From the NCBI RefSeq assembly GCF_000423145.1, contig NZ_KE383981.1, forward strand, positions 8,013-52,383: a DNA stretch of 44,371 bases, in the 5' to 3' direction. The DNA is from Helcococcus sueciensis DSM 17243 (GTDB lineage Bacteria > Bacillota > Clostridia > Tissierellales > Peptoniphilaceae). A model generated the notes under the pieces. That model was not told the DNA's origin and did no database searches. It saw only the letters and a list, made by a program, of their open reading frames with translations. Below, piece after piece: positions 8,836-18,128 of this stretch (position 1 is the first letter of the stretch; every line of letters starts with the position of its first letter). Position numbers and translations under genes: made by a program.

Positions 8836-9822
8836 ATTAAAGAAATTTTATATGAACTAAAAAAACCAAGTCAGATTAATACTCTATTTGGAAATTTAGA
8901 TAAAAATATTATATATATAGAAAGAGAATTTGGTATAAAAATAAAGGTATCAGATGATGGATTACATATTAGAGGTAATGAACAAATATTGCCACTTGTA
9001 ACTCATCTATTTGATGTACTTTTTGAAATTATTGAAGTTAAGGGTATTTTAACTTTTGAAGATGTTCGATATGCAGTAAGCATGGAAAAACAAGAAAATT
9101 CTGAAAATATAAAAAGTTATCTTAATGATATAGTAGTTACCACATATCAAGGAAAACCTATAAGACCAAAGACTATTGGTCAAAAGAGATATGTAGATAT
9201 TATTAGAGATAATGGTATAGTTTTTGGGATTGGGCCTGCAGGTACAGGTAAGACATATTTAGCTATGGCGATGGCTATTGAATCTTTTAAGAATAAGGAA
9301 ATAAATAGAATTATTTTAACAAGACCAGCAGTTGAAGCGGGAGAAAGCTTAGGTTTTCTACCTGGTGATTTGCAAGAGAAAATAGATCCATATTTAAGAC
9401 CTTTATATGATGCTTTATATGAAATTATGGGTCCAGAAACATATCAAAAGTTAATTGAAAGAGGAGCTATAGAAGTAGCGCCACTTGCTTATATGAGGGG
9501 GCGTACTCTTGATAATGCATTTGTTATATTAGATGAGGCTCAAAATACAACACCTCAACAAATGAAAATGTTTTTAACAAGACTAGGATATGGTTCAAAA
9601 GCGATTATTACAGGGGATATTACTCAACTTGATTTGCCTAGAGGTAAAAAATCAGGGCTTATAACAATACGAAATATCCTTAAAAACATAAAAGGAATAG
9701 AGTTTGTTGATTTTGACAAAAATGATGTTGTTAGACATCCATTGGTTCAAAGAATTATAGATGCATATGATGAATATGAAAAAAGGATTCAAGATGGAGA
9801 TTTTAATAAACAATCAAAATAA
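8836..9822 (+). CDS. PhoH family ATPase, apparent ATT start
   Basis: A PhoH-like P-loop ATPase of about 328 residues, a family connected with RNA metabolism and usually encoded next to ybeY. An N-terminal RNA-binding-like domain precedes Walker A GPAGTGKTYLAMAMA. The Walker B/DEAQ segment VILDEAQNTTPQQMKMFLTR and the GDITQLDLPRG motif follow. The start is odd: no ATG, GTG or TTG is usable. GGAGG at 8826-8830 is followed after 5 bases by ATT at 8836, and the only in-frame TTG (8824) overlaps that site. Homology to PhoH proteins starts right here, so ATT is the best candidate. The 3' end overlaps ybeY by 29 bases. Confidence 0.9.
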   Translation: MKEILYELKKPSQINTLFGNLDKNIIYIEREFGIKIKVSDDGLHIRGNEQILPLVTHLFDVLFEIIEVKGILTFEDVRYAVSMEKQENSENIKSYLNDIVVTTYQGKPIRPKTIGQKRYVDIIRDNGIVFGIGPAGTGKTYLAMAMAIESFKNKEINRIILTRPAVEAGESLGFLPGDLQEKIDPYLRPLYDALYEIMGPETYQKLIERGAIEVAPLAYMRGRTLDNAFVILDEAQNTTPQQMKMFLTRLGYGSKAIITGDITQLDLPRGKKSGLITIRNILKNIKGIEFVDFDKNDVVRHPLVQRIIDAYDEYEKRIQDGDFNKQSK

Positions 9823-10243
9823 CAAATTAAAAATTGAGAAAAAATTTGAAGAAAAAATAAAAAAAGCTTTAAAAACTTCTTTAAACCATTTGGACTATGG
9901 AGATGATTATGAAATTTCTATTTCTGTAGTTGATGAAGAGGAGATAAGACAACTAAATAAAGAATATAGGGGAGTTGATAGTGTAACTGATGTATTAAGT
10001 TTTCCTCTATTTGAAAGAGATGAAATTCCATCAGAAGGAATGTTAGGAGATATAGTTATTTGTTCAAAAAGAGTGGTTGAACAGGCTGAAGAGTTTGGAC
10101 ATAGTCAAGAAAGAGAATTTGTGTATTTAACTGTTCATTCACTTTTACATCTTTTAGGATATGATCATATCGAAGAAGATGAAAGAACTGAAATGCGTAA
10201 TAAAGAAAAAGAAATAATGAAAAAATTAGGTATATTTAAATGA
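9794..10243 (+). CDS. ybeY: Endoribonuclease / rRNA maturation factor YbeY
   Basis: A 149-residue zinc-dependent protein of the YbeY/UPF0054 family, needed for 16S rRNA 3' processing and ribosome quality control. The metal site HSLLHLLGYDH is present (the first Gly of the usual HGxLHLxGYDH is Ser). The motif VDSVTDVLSFPLFE is also typical. ATG 9794 is inside the phoH frame with AAGG upstream; in-frame ATGs from 9761 would add an unrelated extension. Its TGA overlaps the ATG of the next gene. The phoH-ybeY-dgkA-era order is classical for Firmicutes. Confidence 0.95.
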   Translation: MEILINNQNNKLKIEKKFEEKIKKALKTSLNHLDYGDDYEISISVVDEEEIRQLNKEYRGVDSVTDVLSFPLFERDEIPSEGMLGDIVICSKRVVEQAEEFGHSQEREFVYLTVHSLLHLLGYDHIEEDERTEMRNKEKEIMKKLGIFK

Positions 10244-10989
10244 AACCTTATGATGATAAAGAAAGTAAAAAAATAAAAAACAATAGCAAATTAATTGATT
10301 CGTTCAATAATGCTATAAATGGTATTATTCAAAGCGTAAGCTCTGAGAGAAATATGATAATACATATAGTATTAGCGATTGGTATTTTGTCTGGTTCATT
10401 TTTCTTGAATTTTACAAGAATAGAACTTATCATAGTTGCGATTACTATAGTGTTAGTACTTTGTGCCGAATTATTTAACACTGCTATTGAGACGTTGACA
10501 GATTTAGTTACTGATAATAAATATCATATATTAGCTAAAAGAGTTAAGGATATTTCTGCTGGAGCGGTATTATTAACTGCTATAAATGCAGTGATAGTTG
10601 GATATTTACTAATATATCCAAAAGTAAAACAAATATTAGAAGGAAATTCAGTAGTTGAAAGAGTTATAAAAAATAAAGAACATTTGGCTGTTTTATCCAT
10701 AGCGTTAGTATTGATATTGGTTTTATTACTTAAGGGAATATTTTATAAAAAAGATACTACACATTTATTTGGTGGATCAGTTTCAGGACATTCAGCATTA
10801 GCTTTTAATATAGCGACAATAGGTTCTATTATATCGAGAGATTTCTCTATTACATTTCTATTAGTCAGCTTAGCGATTCTAGTGGCTGAATCAAGATATG
10901 AGAGTGGTATTCATACAAAAAAAGAAGTGATAATAGGTTCTTTTTTAGGTGTTTTAATAGCTTTAGGATTATTTAGTGTTCATTTATAG
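10240..10989 (+). CDS. Diacylglycerol/undecaprenol kinase fused to a PAP2-like phosphatase domain
   Basis: This 249-residue membrane protein is a two-domain fusion. Residues 15-125 are a DgkA-type small lipid kinase, with AELFNTAIETLTD at 76-88 and AKRVKDISAGAV at 99-110; in Gram-positives this family phosphorylates undecaprenol or diacylglycerol. Residues 145-249 resemble the PAP2 phosphatase fold: SVSGHSALAF (His184) and SRYESGIHTKKEVIIG (Arg219, His225) match PAP2 motifs 2 and 3. Motif 1 (KxxxxxxRP) is not clear. Around six to seven hydrophobic segments are visible. It starts by ATGA overlap with ybeY. Whether the second half is catalytically active is uncertain. Confidence 0.85.
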   Translation: MKPYDDKESKKIKNNSKLIDSFNNAINGIIQSVSSERNMIIHIVLAIGILSGSFFLNFTRIELIIVAITIVLVLCAELFNTAIETLTDLVTDNKYHILAKRVKDISAGAVLLTAINAVIVGYLLIYPKVKQILEGNSVVERVIKNKEHLAVLSIALVLILVLLLKGIFYKKDTTHLFGGSVSGHSALAFNIATIGSIISRDFSITFLLVSLAILVAESRYESGIHTKKEVIIGSFLGVLIALGLFSVHL

Positions 10990-10996
10990 GAGTGTT

Positions 10997-11884
10997 ATGT
11001 TTAAGTCAGGATTTGTAACGGTTATAGGAAGACCAAATGTTGGGAAGTCAACATTATTAAATGGATTAGTTGGAGAAAAAATTTCAATTATTTCAGATAA
11101 ACCACAGACAACAAGAAATAAAATACAGATGGTGTATACAGATGAAAAAATGCAGGCTATATTTTTAGATACGCCTGGTATACAAAATCCAAAAAATAAA
11201 CTTGGAGACTATATGTTAAATATTTCAAAGTCTACACTCAATGAAGTAGATTTGATAACTTTTATAGTTGATTTAAGTGAAGATATAGGTAAATTGGATC
11301 AGTATATTTTAGAAACTTTAGAAGATGTAGATACAAAAATAATATTATTAATAAATAAGATTGATTTAGCAACTGATCAAAAACAAATCGATGATTTGAA
11401 GTTAAAATTTGAGAATCTTGAAAGATTTGAAAAAGTTATACCTATTTCTGCTTTGGAAGAAAGAAATTTTGATGAATATTTTTCTGCAATATATGAAATT
11501 TTTGAAGAAGGGCCAATGTATTATCCTTCAGACTATATAACAGATCAGCCTGAAAGAAATATAGTAGCAGAAATAGTTAGAGAAAAAGCTCTTTTGAATA
11601 TGTATGATGAAATACCACATGGTATAGCAGTCGAAGTTTTATCGATAAAACAAAGAGAAGATAAAGATATTTTAGATATTGAAGTAAATCTCTATGTTGA
11701 ACAAAATTCTCACAAGGGTATGGTGATAGGAAAAGGAGGATCTATGCTTAAAAAAATAGGTTCTCAAGCTAGAGTAGATATTCAAAATCTAATGGATTCA
11801 AAAGTAAATCTTAAGATATGGGTTAAAGTTGCTAAAGATTGGCGTAAAAAAGATTCTAGGGTTAAAGATTTTGGATACATTTAA
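10997..11884 (+). CDS. era: GTPase Era
   Basis: A 295-residue GTPase required for 30S subunit assembly; it binds the 3' end of 16S rRNA through a KH domain. GTPase motifs G1 GRPNVGKS, G3 DTPG and G4 NKID are present, then the C-terminal KH domain with GMVIGKGGSMLKKIGSQAR. ATG 10997 has AGGAG 6 bases upstream; the frame extends upstream but without a ribosome binding site. It overlaps the recO start by 14 bases. Confidence 0.97.
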   Translation: MFKSGFVTVIGRPNVGKSTLLNGLVGEKISIISDKPQTTRNKIQMVYTDEKMQAIFLDTPGIQNPKNKLGDYMLNISKSTLNEVDLITFIVDLSEDIGKLDQYILETLEDVDTKIILLINKIDLATDQKQIDDLKLKFENLERFEKVIPISALEERNFDEYFSAIYEIFEEGPMYYPSDYITDQPERNIVAEIVREKALLNMYDEIPHGIAVEVLSIKQREDKDILDIEVNLYVEQNSHKGMVIGKGGSMLKKIGSQARVDIQNLMDSKVNLKIWVKVAKDWRKKDSRVKDFGYI

Positions 11885-12614
11885 TATAGAAGCAATAGTA
11901 TTTAGATCAACAGATTATGGTGAAACAAGTAAAATATTAACTTTATTTTCTTTGGAAGAAGGAATTATAACATTAATGGCTAAAGGCGTGAAAAATCCAA
12001 AGTCAAAAAAACAAAATCTTGTGTCACCATTTACTATCGCAAATTTTGAAATAAATAAATCACATAATTTTTATTATCTTAAAGATGGAGAAATTATTTC
12101 AAATAATTATGAATTAAGAAAAGATATTGGCAAAATCTATATTACACAATTGTTTTTTGATATAATTGAAAACACGTCTATAAAAAATGAGAAAAACGAA
12201 ATAGTTTATTTATTATTAAAAAAAACATTACAATATTTAGAAAATTCAAAAAATCAAATTTTAATATTAAATATATTTCTGATAAAGTACATATCAATGA
12301 TAGGTTATAAACCTAGATTATTTAATTGTGTGAAATGTGGAAAAAACAAATTTAAGGAAGTATATTTTTCTTGTGACAAGGGTGGAATTCTTTGTGAGAA
12401 TGACATGGAATTTAATTCGATAAGGTTAAATCAAGAAGAATATGAGTATTTATGCCGAATACTATTAGAAGTGTATGAAAATATAGATATAATACATACG
12501 GGTGAATTTGAGAAGAAAATACTCAAATTATTGATGGATTTTATTATATATAATACAGGAATAAATGTACCAGCTTCATATAAGATGGTCTCAAAAATTA
12601 TAGGTATAAAATAA
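11871..12614 (+). CDS. recO: DNA repair protein RecO
   Basis: About 247 residues, the usual length for RecO, which loads RecA onto SSB-coated DNA in the RecFOR pathway. The N-terminal OB fold begins [22 protein letters not shown] and includes [17 protein letters not shown] four-cysteine zinc motif (NCVKCGKN...[11 protein letters not shown]) follows near residue 150-175. The likely start is TTG 11871, giving [11 protein letters not shown]..., which matches family N termini. The frame is open further upstream inside era (TTG 11829), but that would add a Lys-rich extension. Ribosome binding is weak, consistent with coupling to era. Confidence 0.92.
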   Translation: MDTFNIEAIVFRSTDYGETSKILTLFSLEEGIITLMAKGVKNPKSKKQNLVSPFTIANFEINKSHNFYYLKDGEIISNNYELRKDIGKIYITQLFFDIIENTSIKNEKNEIVYLLLKKTLQYLENSKNQILILNIFLIKYISMIGYKPRLFNCVKCGKNKFKEVYFSCDKGGILCENDMEFNSIRLNQEEYEYLCRILLEVYENIDIIHTGEFEKKILKLLMDFIIYNTGINVPASYKMVSKIIGIK

Positions 12615-12624
12615 TGGAGGATGT

Positions 12625-13509
12625 ATGCATTTACAAGAAATGATGGAAAAGTTAAAAAAATATTGGGCTGATCATGGTGCAATCATATTAGAAGCATATG
12701 ATATTGAAAAGGGAGCGGGAACTATGAGTCCGCATACTTTTTTACATGCTTTGGGACCGGAACCTTGGAAAACGGTATATGTAGAACCTTCAAGAAGACC
12801 GTCTGATGGACGATATGGAGAAAATCCAAACAGACTTTATCAACATCACCAATTACAAGTTATATTAAAACCATCTCCTGATAATATTCAGGATATATAT
12901 TTGAAATCTTTAGAAATAATTGGGATTGATTTATCAATGCATGATGTAAGATTTGTTGAAGATAACTGGGAATCTCCTACACTTGGAGCTTGGGGTGTAG
13001 GTTGGGAAGTGTGGCTAGATGGAATGGAAATAACACAATTCACATATTTCCAACAAATTGGAGGTATTCCTCTAGAAATTGAGTCATGTGAGATTACAAT
13101 GGGTATAGAAAGACTTGCTATGTATATTCAAAATGTTGACTCAGTATATGATTTATTATGGAATGATGATATAAAATATGGAGATTTATTCAAAACAGCA
13201 GAATATGAAAATTCAGTTTATTCTTTTGAAGAAGCGGATGTTGAAATGTTGTTTAAGCTATTTGATATGTATGAAAAGGAAGCTAATAGATTAAATGAAT
13301 TAAAATTAGTTTTACCAGCTTATGACTATACGTTGAAATGTTCACATGTATTTAATATATTGGACGCAAGAGGAGCAGTTTCTGTTTCAGAGAGAAATAG
13401 TTATATATTAAAAGTTAGAGATTTAGCGAAACAAGTGGCACAAAACCATATAGAAAAAAGACAAGAACTAGGTTTTCCGTTATTAGGAGAAGGTGAGGGC
13501 AATGAATAG
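12625..13509 (+). CDS. glyQ: Glycyl-tRNA synthetase alpha subunit
   Basis: A 294-residue class II aminoacyl-tRNA synthetase subunit that forms a heterotetramer with GlyS to charge tRNA-Gly. Characteristic stretches are visible: [46 protein letters not shown] and [17 protein letters not shown] 12625 follows GGAGG. No T-box leader fits in the 10-base gap after recO, so any tRNA-Gly-responsive control would have to act elsewhere. It overlaps glyS by 8 bases. Confidence 0.97.
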   Translation: MHLQEMMEKLKKYWADHGAIILEAYDIEKGAGTMSPHTFLHALGPEPWKTVYVEPSRRPSDGRYGENPNRLYQHHQLQVILKPSPDNIQDIYLKSLEIIGIDLSMHDVRFVEDNWESPTLGAWGVGWEVWLDGMEITQFTYFQQIGGIPLEIESCEITMGIERLAMYIQNVDSVYDLLWNDDIKYGDLFKTAEYENSVYSFEEADVEMLFKLFDMYEKEANRLNELKLVLPAYDYTLKCSHVFNILDARGAVSVSERNSYILKVRDLAKQVAQNHIEKRQELGFPLLGEGEGNE

Positions 13510-15571
13510 ATATTTACTTGAGGTTGGAGTTGAAGAGTTTCCGGCTAAATATATCAAACAGACAAAGTTACAATTTAAAAATAAAATTGAAGAAATTTTA
13601 AAGGAAAATAATTATTTATACGATGAAATCGTAGTAAATAGTTCTCCTAGAAGATTTGCAATTTTAGTAGAAAATATAAAACTAAATGAAGAAAATTCAG
13701 AAGAAAAAATAAAAGGACCATCAAAAAAAATAGCTTATGATGAAGAAGGAAATCCTTCAAGAGCTTTACAAGGATTTATGAGATCAAAAAATCTAGAATT
13801 AAAAGATTTAGTGATAGAAGAATTAAATGGTGAAGAATATATTTACGCATATATTAGAAAAAAGGCAAAGCCAATAAATGGAGTTCTGCATGATGGAATT
13901 CCGAATATTATAAAAAATATTTCAAATCCACGTCAAATGAGATGGGGTGGTAAGAACTTAAGATTTTTAAGACCTATAAGATGGATAGTTTCAATACTAG
14001 ATGATAAGGTTTTAAAATTTGATTTAGAAGGTATACAAGTATCAAACATAACTAAGGGACATAGAACTTTGGGGAGTTCAGAAATAATAATTAATTCAAT
14101 AGATGAATACGAATCAAAGCTTGAAGAAAACTTCGTAATAATATCTGAATCAAAAAGAAGAAAAATGATTCTTAAAGGTATAAATAGACTTTCTAGAGAA
14201 AAAGGTGGGGCGTATCATGAAGATGAAGATTTGCTTGAAGAAATCATTCATATTAATGAATACCCAACTCCTTTTATTGGAGAGTTTGATCCAAAATATT
14301 TATCATTACCTAAAGAAGTTATTATAACTCCGATGAAAGATCATCAAAGATATTTCCCGGTTGAAGATGGCGAAAACTTATTACCATATTTTATATCTGT
14401 GAGAAATGGTGATGAAAAGGGTATAGAAAATGTAGTAAAGGGAAATGAAAAGGTACTAGTTGCAAGACTTGAAGATGCTAAATTCTTTTATGAAAAAGAT
14501 TTAAAAACAAATCTTGAAGATAATGTAAAAGAACTTGAAAGCTTAAGCTATCATGATGGTCTTGGAAATATGTTAGATAAAACATATAGACTTCAAAAAT
14601 TAGTTCAAATAATAGGTGAAGATATGATGTGCGGACAAGAAGCGATTAATATCTCATCTAGAGCAGCATACCTATCTAAGGCGGATTTAGTTACAAGTAC
14701 AGTAATTGAATTTACGGAATTACAGGGTATAATGGGTAGAATTTTTGCTGAAGAAAGTGGTGAATCACAACTAGTTTCTACAGCAATTGAAGAACAATAT
14801 ATGCCGGTTAAATCAGGTGGTGAACTTCCAAAGACTACAAGTGGACGTATCCTATCTATTGCTGATAAACTAGATACAATTGTTGGTTTATATTCAATAG
14901 GTATTGAAGTAACAGGATCTCAAGATCCATATGGTCAAAGAAGAGCTGTAATAGGAATGTTGAATATTCTTATGAAATTTAAAATAAATTTAGATTTAAA
15001 GAATATGATAAGAGAAGCTTTATATATATATGTTGATATGTTTGGTGAAACTTTTGATTTTGAAGCTGTTAACACTAAAGTTGAAGAATTTATAAGAACA
15101 AGATTTAGAAATTTACTAATCGATGAAGGATATAAACACGATTTTGTTGACTCAATAATTAATCAAAAAGATTTAAATATTTATCAAATGTATCAAAAAC
15201 TGAAAACAATAACGCAAAGAAATGAATCTAAAGAATCATTTAATCAGGATTTAAATAGATATATAAGAATAGTAAATATGTCAAGCAACTATACAACAGA
15301 TGAGATAAATACTGAATATTTGCAAGATGAAGATCAAGTTATATATAATGAGCTATATAGATTACAAGATATAGACAATGCAATTAATGAAAGTGCATTT
15401 GAAAAATCATTAGATTTATTAGATGAATTGGTGTTTGAAATGGATAAATATTTAGATAATACGCATATAATGACTGATGATGAAAATGTTAAGAATGCTA
15501 GACTTGCGATTATAAAAAGTGTAGATAAAAGAATAAAGGAAATCTTTGATCCAACTAAGATAGTAAGATAG
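13502..15571 (+). CDS. glyS: Glycyl-tRNA synthetase beta subunit
   Basis: A 689-residue partner of GlyQ, of normal length, carrying the tRNA-binding parts of the bacterial heterotetrameric enzyme. It begins [15 protein letters not shown], the typical N terminus. It contains the [21 protein letters not shown] segment, the HD-like region [19 protein letters not shown] and the [14 protein letters not shown] signature. ATG 13502 has GGTGAGGG upstream and lies inside the end of glyQ, implying coupled translation. Confidence 0.97.
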   Translation: MNRYLLEVGVEEFPAKYIKQTKLQFKNKIEEILKENNYLYDEIVVNSSPRRFAILVENIKLNEENSEEKIKGPSKKIAYDEEGNPSRALQGFMRSKNLELKDLVIEELNGEEYIYAYIRKKAKPINGVLHDGIPNIIKNISNPRQMRWGGKNLRFLRPIRWIVSILDDKVLKFDLEGIQVSNITKGHRTLGSSEIIINSIDEYESKLEENFVIISESKRRKMILKGINRLSREKGGAYHEDEDLLEEIIHINEYPTPFIGEFDPKYLSLPKEVIITPMKDHQRYFPVEDGENLLPYFISVRNGDEKGIENVVKGNEKVLVARLEDAKFFYEKDLKTNLEDNVKELESLSYHDGLGNMLDKTYRLQKLVQIIGEDMMCGQEAINISSRAAYLSKADLVTSTVIEFTELQGIMGRIFAEESGESQLVSTAIEEQYMPVKSGGELPKTTSGRILSIADKLDTIVGLYSIGIEVTGSQDPYGQRRAVIGMLNILMKFKINLDLKNMIREALYIYVDMFGETFDFEAVNTKVEEFIRTRFRNLLIDEGYKHDFVDSIINQKDLNIYQMYQKLKTITQRNESKESFNQDLNRYIRIVNMSSNYTTDEINTEYLQDEDQVIYNELYRLQDIDNAINESAFEKSLDLLDELVFEMDKYLDNTHIMTDDENVKNARLAIIKSVDKRIKEIFDPTKIVR

Positions 15572-15580
15572 AGAGGGCTT

Positions 15581-16372
15581 ATGATTAATTTGTTTGTTAT
15601 TTCGGACTCAACAGGTGAAACTGTAAATCAATTAGCGAATGCTTTAACTATTCAGTTTCCAAATGTACATTTTAATAGAAAGAGATTTTCAAATATAACT
15701 AGTGTAGAGCAATGTGATAATTTATTTGAGGGTCTTGGAGAAGAGAAGACAATAGTTCTTTTGACTGTTATTGTTGAAGAAATAGTTGATATGATTAAAT
15801 CATATGAAAATGAAAATATTATTGTTATAGATCTATTATTAGATCCTGTTAAGAAGATAGAAGATTTTTTAGATGAGAAAGCTCATAGAAAAACAGGAAT
15901 GATGAGAGATCTAGATAATGAATATTTCCATAAGATTGAAGCTATAGAATTTGCTATGAATTTTGATGATGGAAAAAATCCTAAAGGTTTTTTAGATGCT
16001 GATATAGTTTTACTTGGAGTTTCAAGAACTTCGAAAACTCCTTTATCAGTTTATTTGGCGAATAAATCATATAAAGTAGCGAATTTACCATTAGTTCCAG
16101 AAGTCAGTATTCCAAAAGAAATCTATAGTGTAGATCCAAAGAAACTTGTAGGACTAATTATAGATAAAGATAAATTAAATCAAATTAGAAATCAAAGATT
16201 GTTAGCACTAGGATTAAGTTCAGAATCTTCGTATGCTACCGATGAAAGAATAACTGAAGAGTTAGAATATGCAAAAGAATTATATAAAGAATTAGGTTGT
16301 GTTGTAATTGACGTTTCATTATCAACTATTGAAGAAACGGCAGCTAAAATTATAGAACATATAGAAAATTAG
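15581..16372 (+). CDS. Pyruvate, phosphate dikinase regulatory protein (DUF299)
   Basis: A 263-residue bifunctional ADP-dependent kinase/Pi-dependent phosphorylase family protein that switches PPDK or PEP synthase off and on by threonine phosphorylation. It opens with VISDSTGETVNQLANAL and has the P-loop GVSRTSKTPLSVYLANKSYKVANLPLVPE, both diagnostic for the family. In Firmicutes it is commonly found between glyS and dnaG, as here. Its target enzyme is not in the window. ATG 15581 follows AGAGGG. Confidence 0.95.
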   Translation: MINLFVISDSTGETVNQLANALTIQFPNVHFNRKRFSNITSVEQCDNLFEGLGEEKTIVLLTVIVEEIVDMIKSYENENIIVIDLLLDPVKKIEDFLDEKAHRKTGMMRDLDNEYFHKIEAIEFAMNFDDGKNPKGFLDADIVLLGVSRTSKTPLSVYLANKSYKVANLPLVPEVSIPKEIYSVDPKKLVGLIIDKDKLNQIRNQRLLALGLSSESSYATDERITEELEYAKELYKELGCVVIDVSLSTIEETAAKIIEHIEN

Positions 16373-16382
16373 AAGTGATTTT

Positions 16383-18119
16383 ATGGGGTTTATTAAACAA
16401 GATCAAATAGATGAGCTTAAAGATAGGCTTGATATTGTAGATATTATTTCTGAATATGTAAATTTGAAAAGGGCAGGATCTAGTTTCAAAGGATTGTGTC
16501 CGTTTCATAATGAGAAAACACCTTCATTCTCTGTTTCAAGAGAAAGAGGGTATTTTCATTGTTTTGGATGTCATGAAAGAGGAGATGCCATTTCATTTAT
16601 AATGAAAATTGAAAATCTCAATTATGTAGATGCATTAAAATTTTTAGCGGATAAATATGGTATGACTTTAGAAGAAAGTTATAGTTCACAAGAAAGTATA
16701 GATAGAAGAAAAAGACTTTATGAAATTAATTCAATGGCCGCTAAATTTTATATGAAAAATTTACTAACGGATGATTTTCCTCAAGAATATATGCAAAAAA
16801 GAGGTCTTAGTAAAAGGATTTTAAATAGATTTTTCTTAGGTTATGCTAAAAATGATAATGGACTTTATGAATATTTGAAATCAAAAGGTGTTGAAGACTC
16901 GGAAATGCTAGAACTTGGTCTAGTTAGTCAATTCAATAATAGAATTGTTGATAAATTTCAAGATAGACTAATATTTCCGATATTAAATAATAAAAATAAA
17001 GTTATTGGTTTTGGTGGACGTACATTGACTAATAATAAAATAAAATATTTAAATTCTCCAGAATCAGAAATTTTTAAGAAACGTAACAATGTTTATGGTG
17101 TAAATGTTCTCAATAAGACAAGAAATCAAAATAAGATAATTTTGGTTGAAGGTTATATGGATGTTATCGGACTTTATAATAAAGGCATTGACTATTCAGC
17201 TGCAACCTTGGGAACAGCTTTAACTGAAGAACAAGCAAGGATTATTAAAAGATACGGTAACGAAATATATATAGCTTATGATGGGGATACAGCTGGTATA
17301 AAAGCTACTCTTAGAGCTATTGATATATTCAAAAATATGGATGTTCAATTAGAGATTTTAGAGTTTCCAGATGGTATGGATCCAGATGAATATATAAGTA
17401 AATATGGACTGGAAGAATTTGAAAAATTACTAAAAAATTCGACAAATCCTATAGACTTCAAATTACAAAAACTTTTGGATTTAAGTCCTAACAAATCTGA
17501 TTTTATAAAAGAAGTTATTACATTTTTATCAGAATTTAAGGGAAATACAGTTAGAGATATTTATATAGATAAGGCTGCAAAATTTTTGGGTGTAACTACA
17601 GATTCTTTAAGAAAAGATGTTGAAGAGAAAATTAATCAAAATAAGAAATCGAAATTTGGGAATAATTTTCAAACTTATAATAATGGGTATAAATTAAATA
17701 CTCGAGAAACAATCTATGATAATGAGAAAAATAGTGATACTTATGATATAGAAAAAATGATAGTCGTTTATTCGCTTACAAATAAAGATAATTATAATAG
17801 CCTAAAAGACTATTTTATTTTTATAAAAGATAAAGAATTATTAAATATTTCTAAATCTATTGATTCAGTTTATAAAGGGGAGATAGCTGCTGAGAGTGTT
17901 TTAGAATCTGATTTATTTAGAAAACATAATTTGTTTTCTTATTTTTCAGTTGCAAAACTAAATGCAGATAATGAAGAAGTGATTAATGAACTGATTGATA
18001 GGATAGAAAAAATAAAGTTAAGTGAAGAATTAAAATTGATAAAAGAAAATCTCACTAAAGATGTATCAAACGAAGATTTAATCAATAAGTATCAAGAATT
18101 ACTAAAGAAATTGACTTAG
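16383..18119 (+). CDS. dnaG: DNA primase
   Basis: A 578-residue bacterial primase that lays RNA primers for replication. An N-terminal CHC2 zinc finger (CPFHNEKTPSFSVS...HCFGCHERGD) is followed by the RNA polymerase domain with TOPRIM motifs LVEGYMDVIGL and IAYDGDTAGIKA. A C-terminal helicase-interaction region is shorter and less conserved. ATG 16383 lies 10 bases after the regulator gene. It is followed after 9 bases by rpoD, the classical macromolecular-synthesis arrangement. Confidence 0.97.
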   Translation: MGFIKQDQIDELKDRLDIVDIISEYVNLKRAGSSFKGLCPFHNEKTPSFSVSRERGYFHCFGCHERGDAISFIMKIENLNYVDALKFLADKYGMTLEESYSSQESIDRRKRLYEINSMAAKFYMKNLLTDDFPQEYMQKRGLSKRILNRFFLGYAKNDNGLYEYLKSKGVEDSEMLELGLVSQFNNRIVDKFQDRLIFPILNNKNKVIGFGGRTLTNNKIKYLNSPESEIFKKRNNVYGVNVLNKTRNQNKIILVEGYMDVIGLYNKGIDYSAATLGTALTEEQARIIKRYGNEIYIAYDGDTAGIKATLRAIDIFKNMDVQLEILEFPDGMDPDEYISKYGLEEFEKLLKNSTNPIDFKLQKLLDLSPNKSDFIKEVITFLSEFKGNTVRDIYIDKAAKFLGVTTDSLRKDVEEKINQNKKSKFGNNFQTYNNGYKLNTRETIYDNEKNSDTYDIEKMIVVYSLTNKDNYNSLKDYFIFIKDKELLNISKSIDSVYKGEIAAESVLESDLFRKHNLFSYFSVAKLNADNEEVINELIDRIEKIKLSEELKLIKENLTKDVSNEDLINKYQELLKKLT

Positions 18120-18128
18120 GAGGTAATT

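Noticed and set aside
12600-12625. T-box leader expected before glyQ
   Set aside because: Only 10 bases separate recO and glyQ, too little for a T-box; no AGGGTGG-type T-box sequence was seen there.
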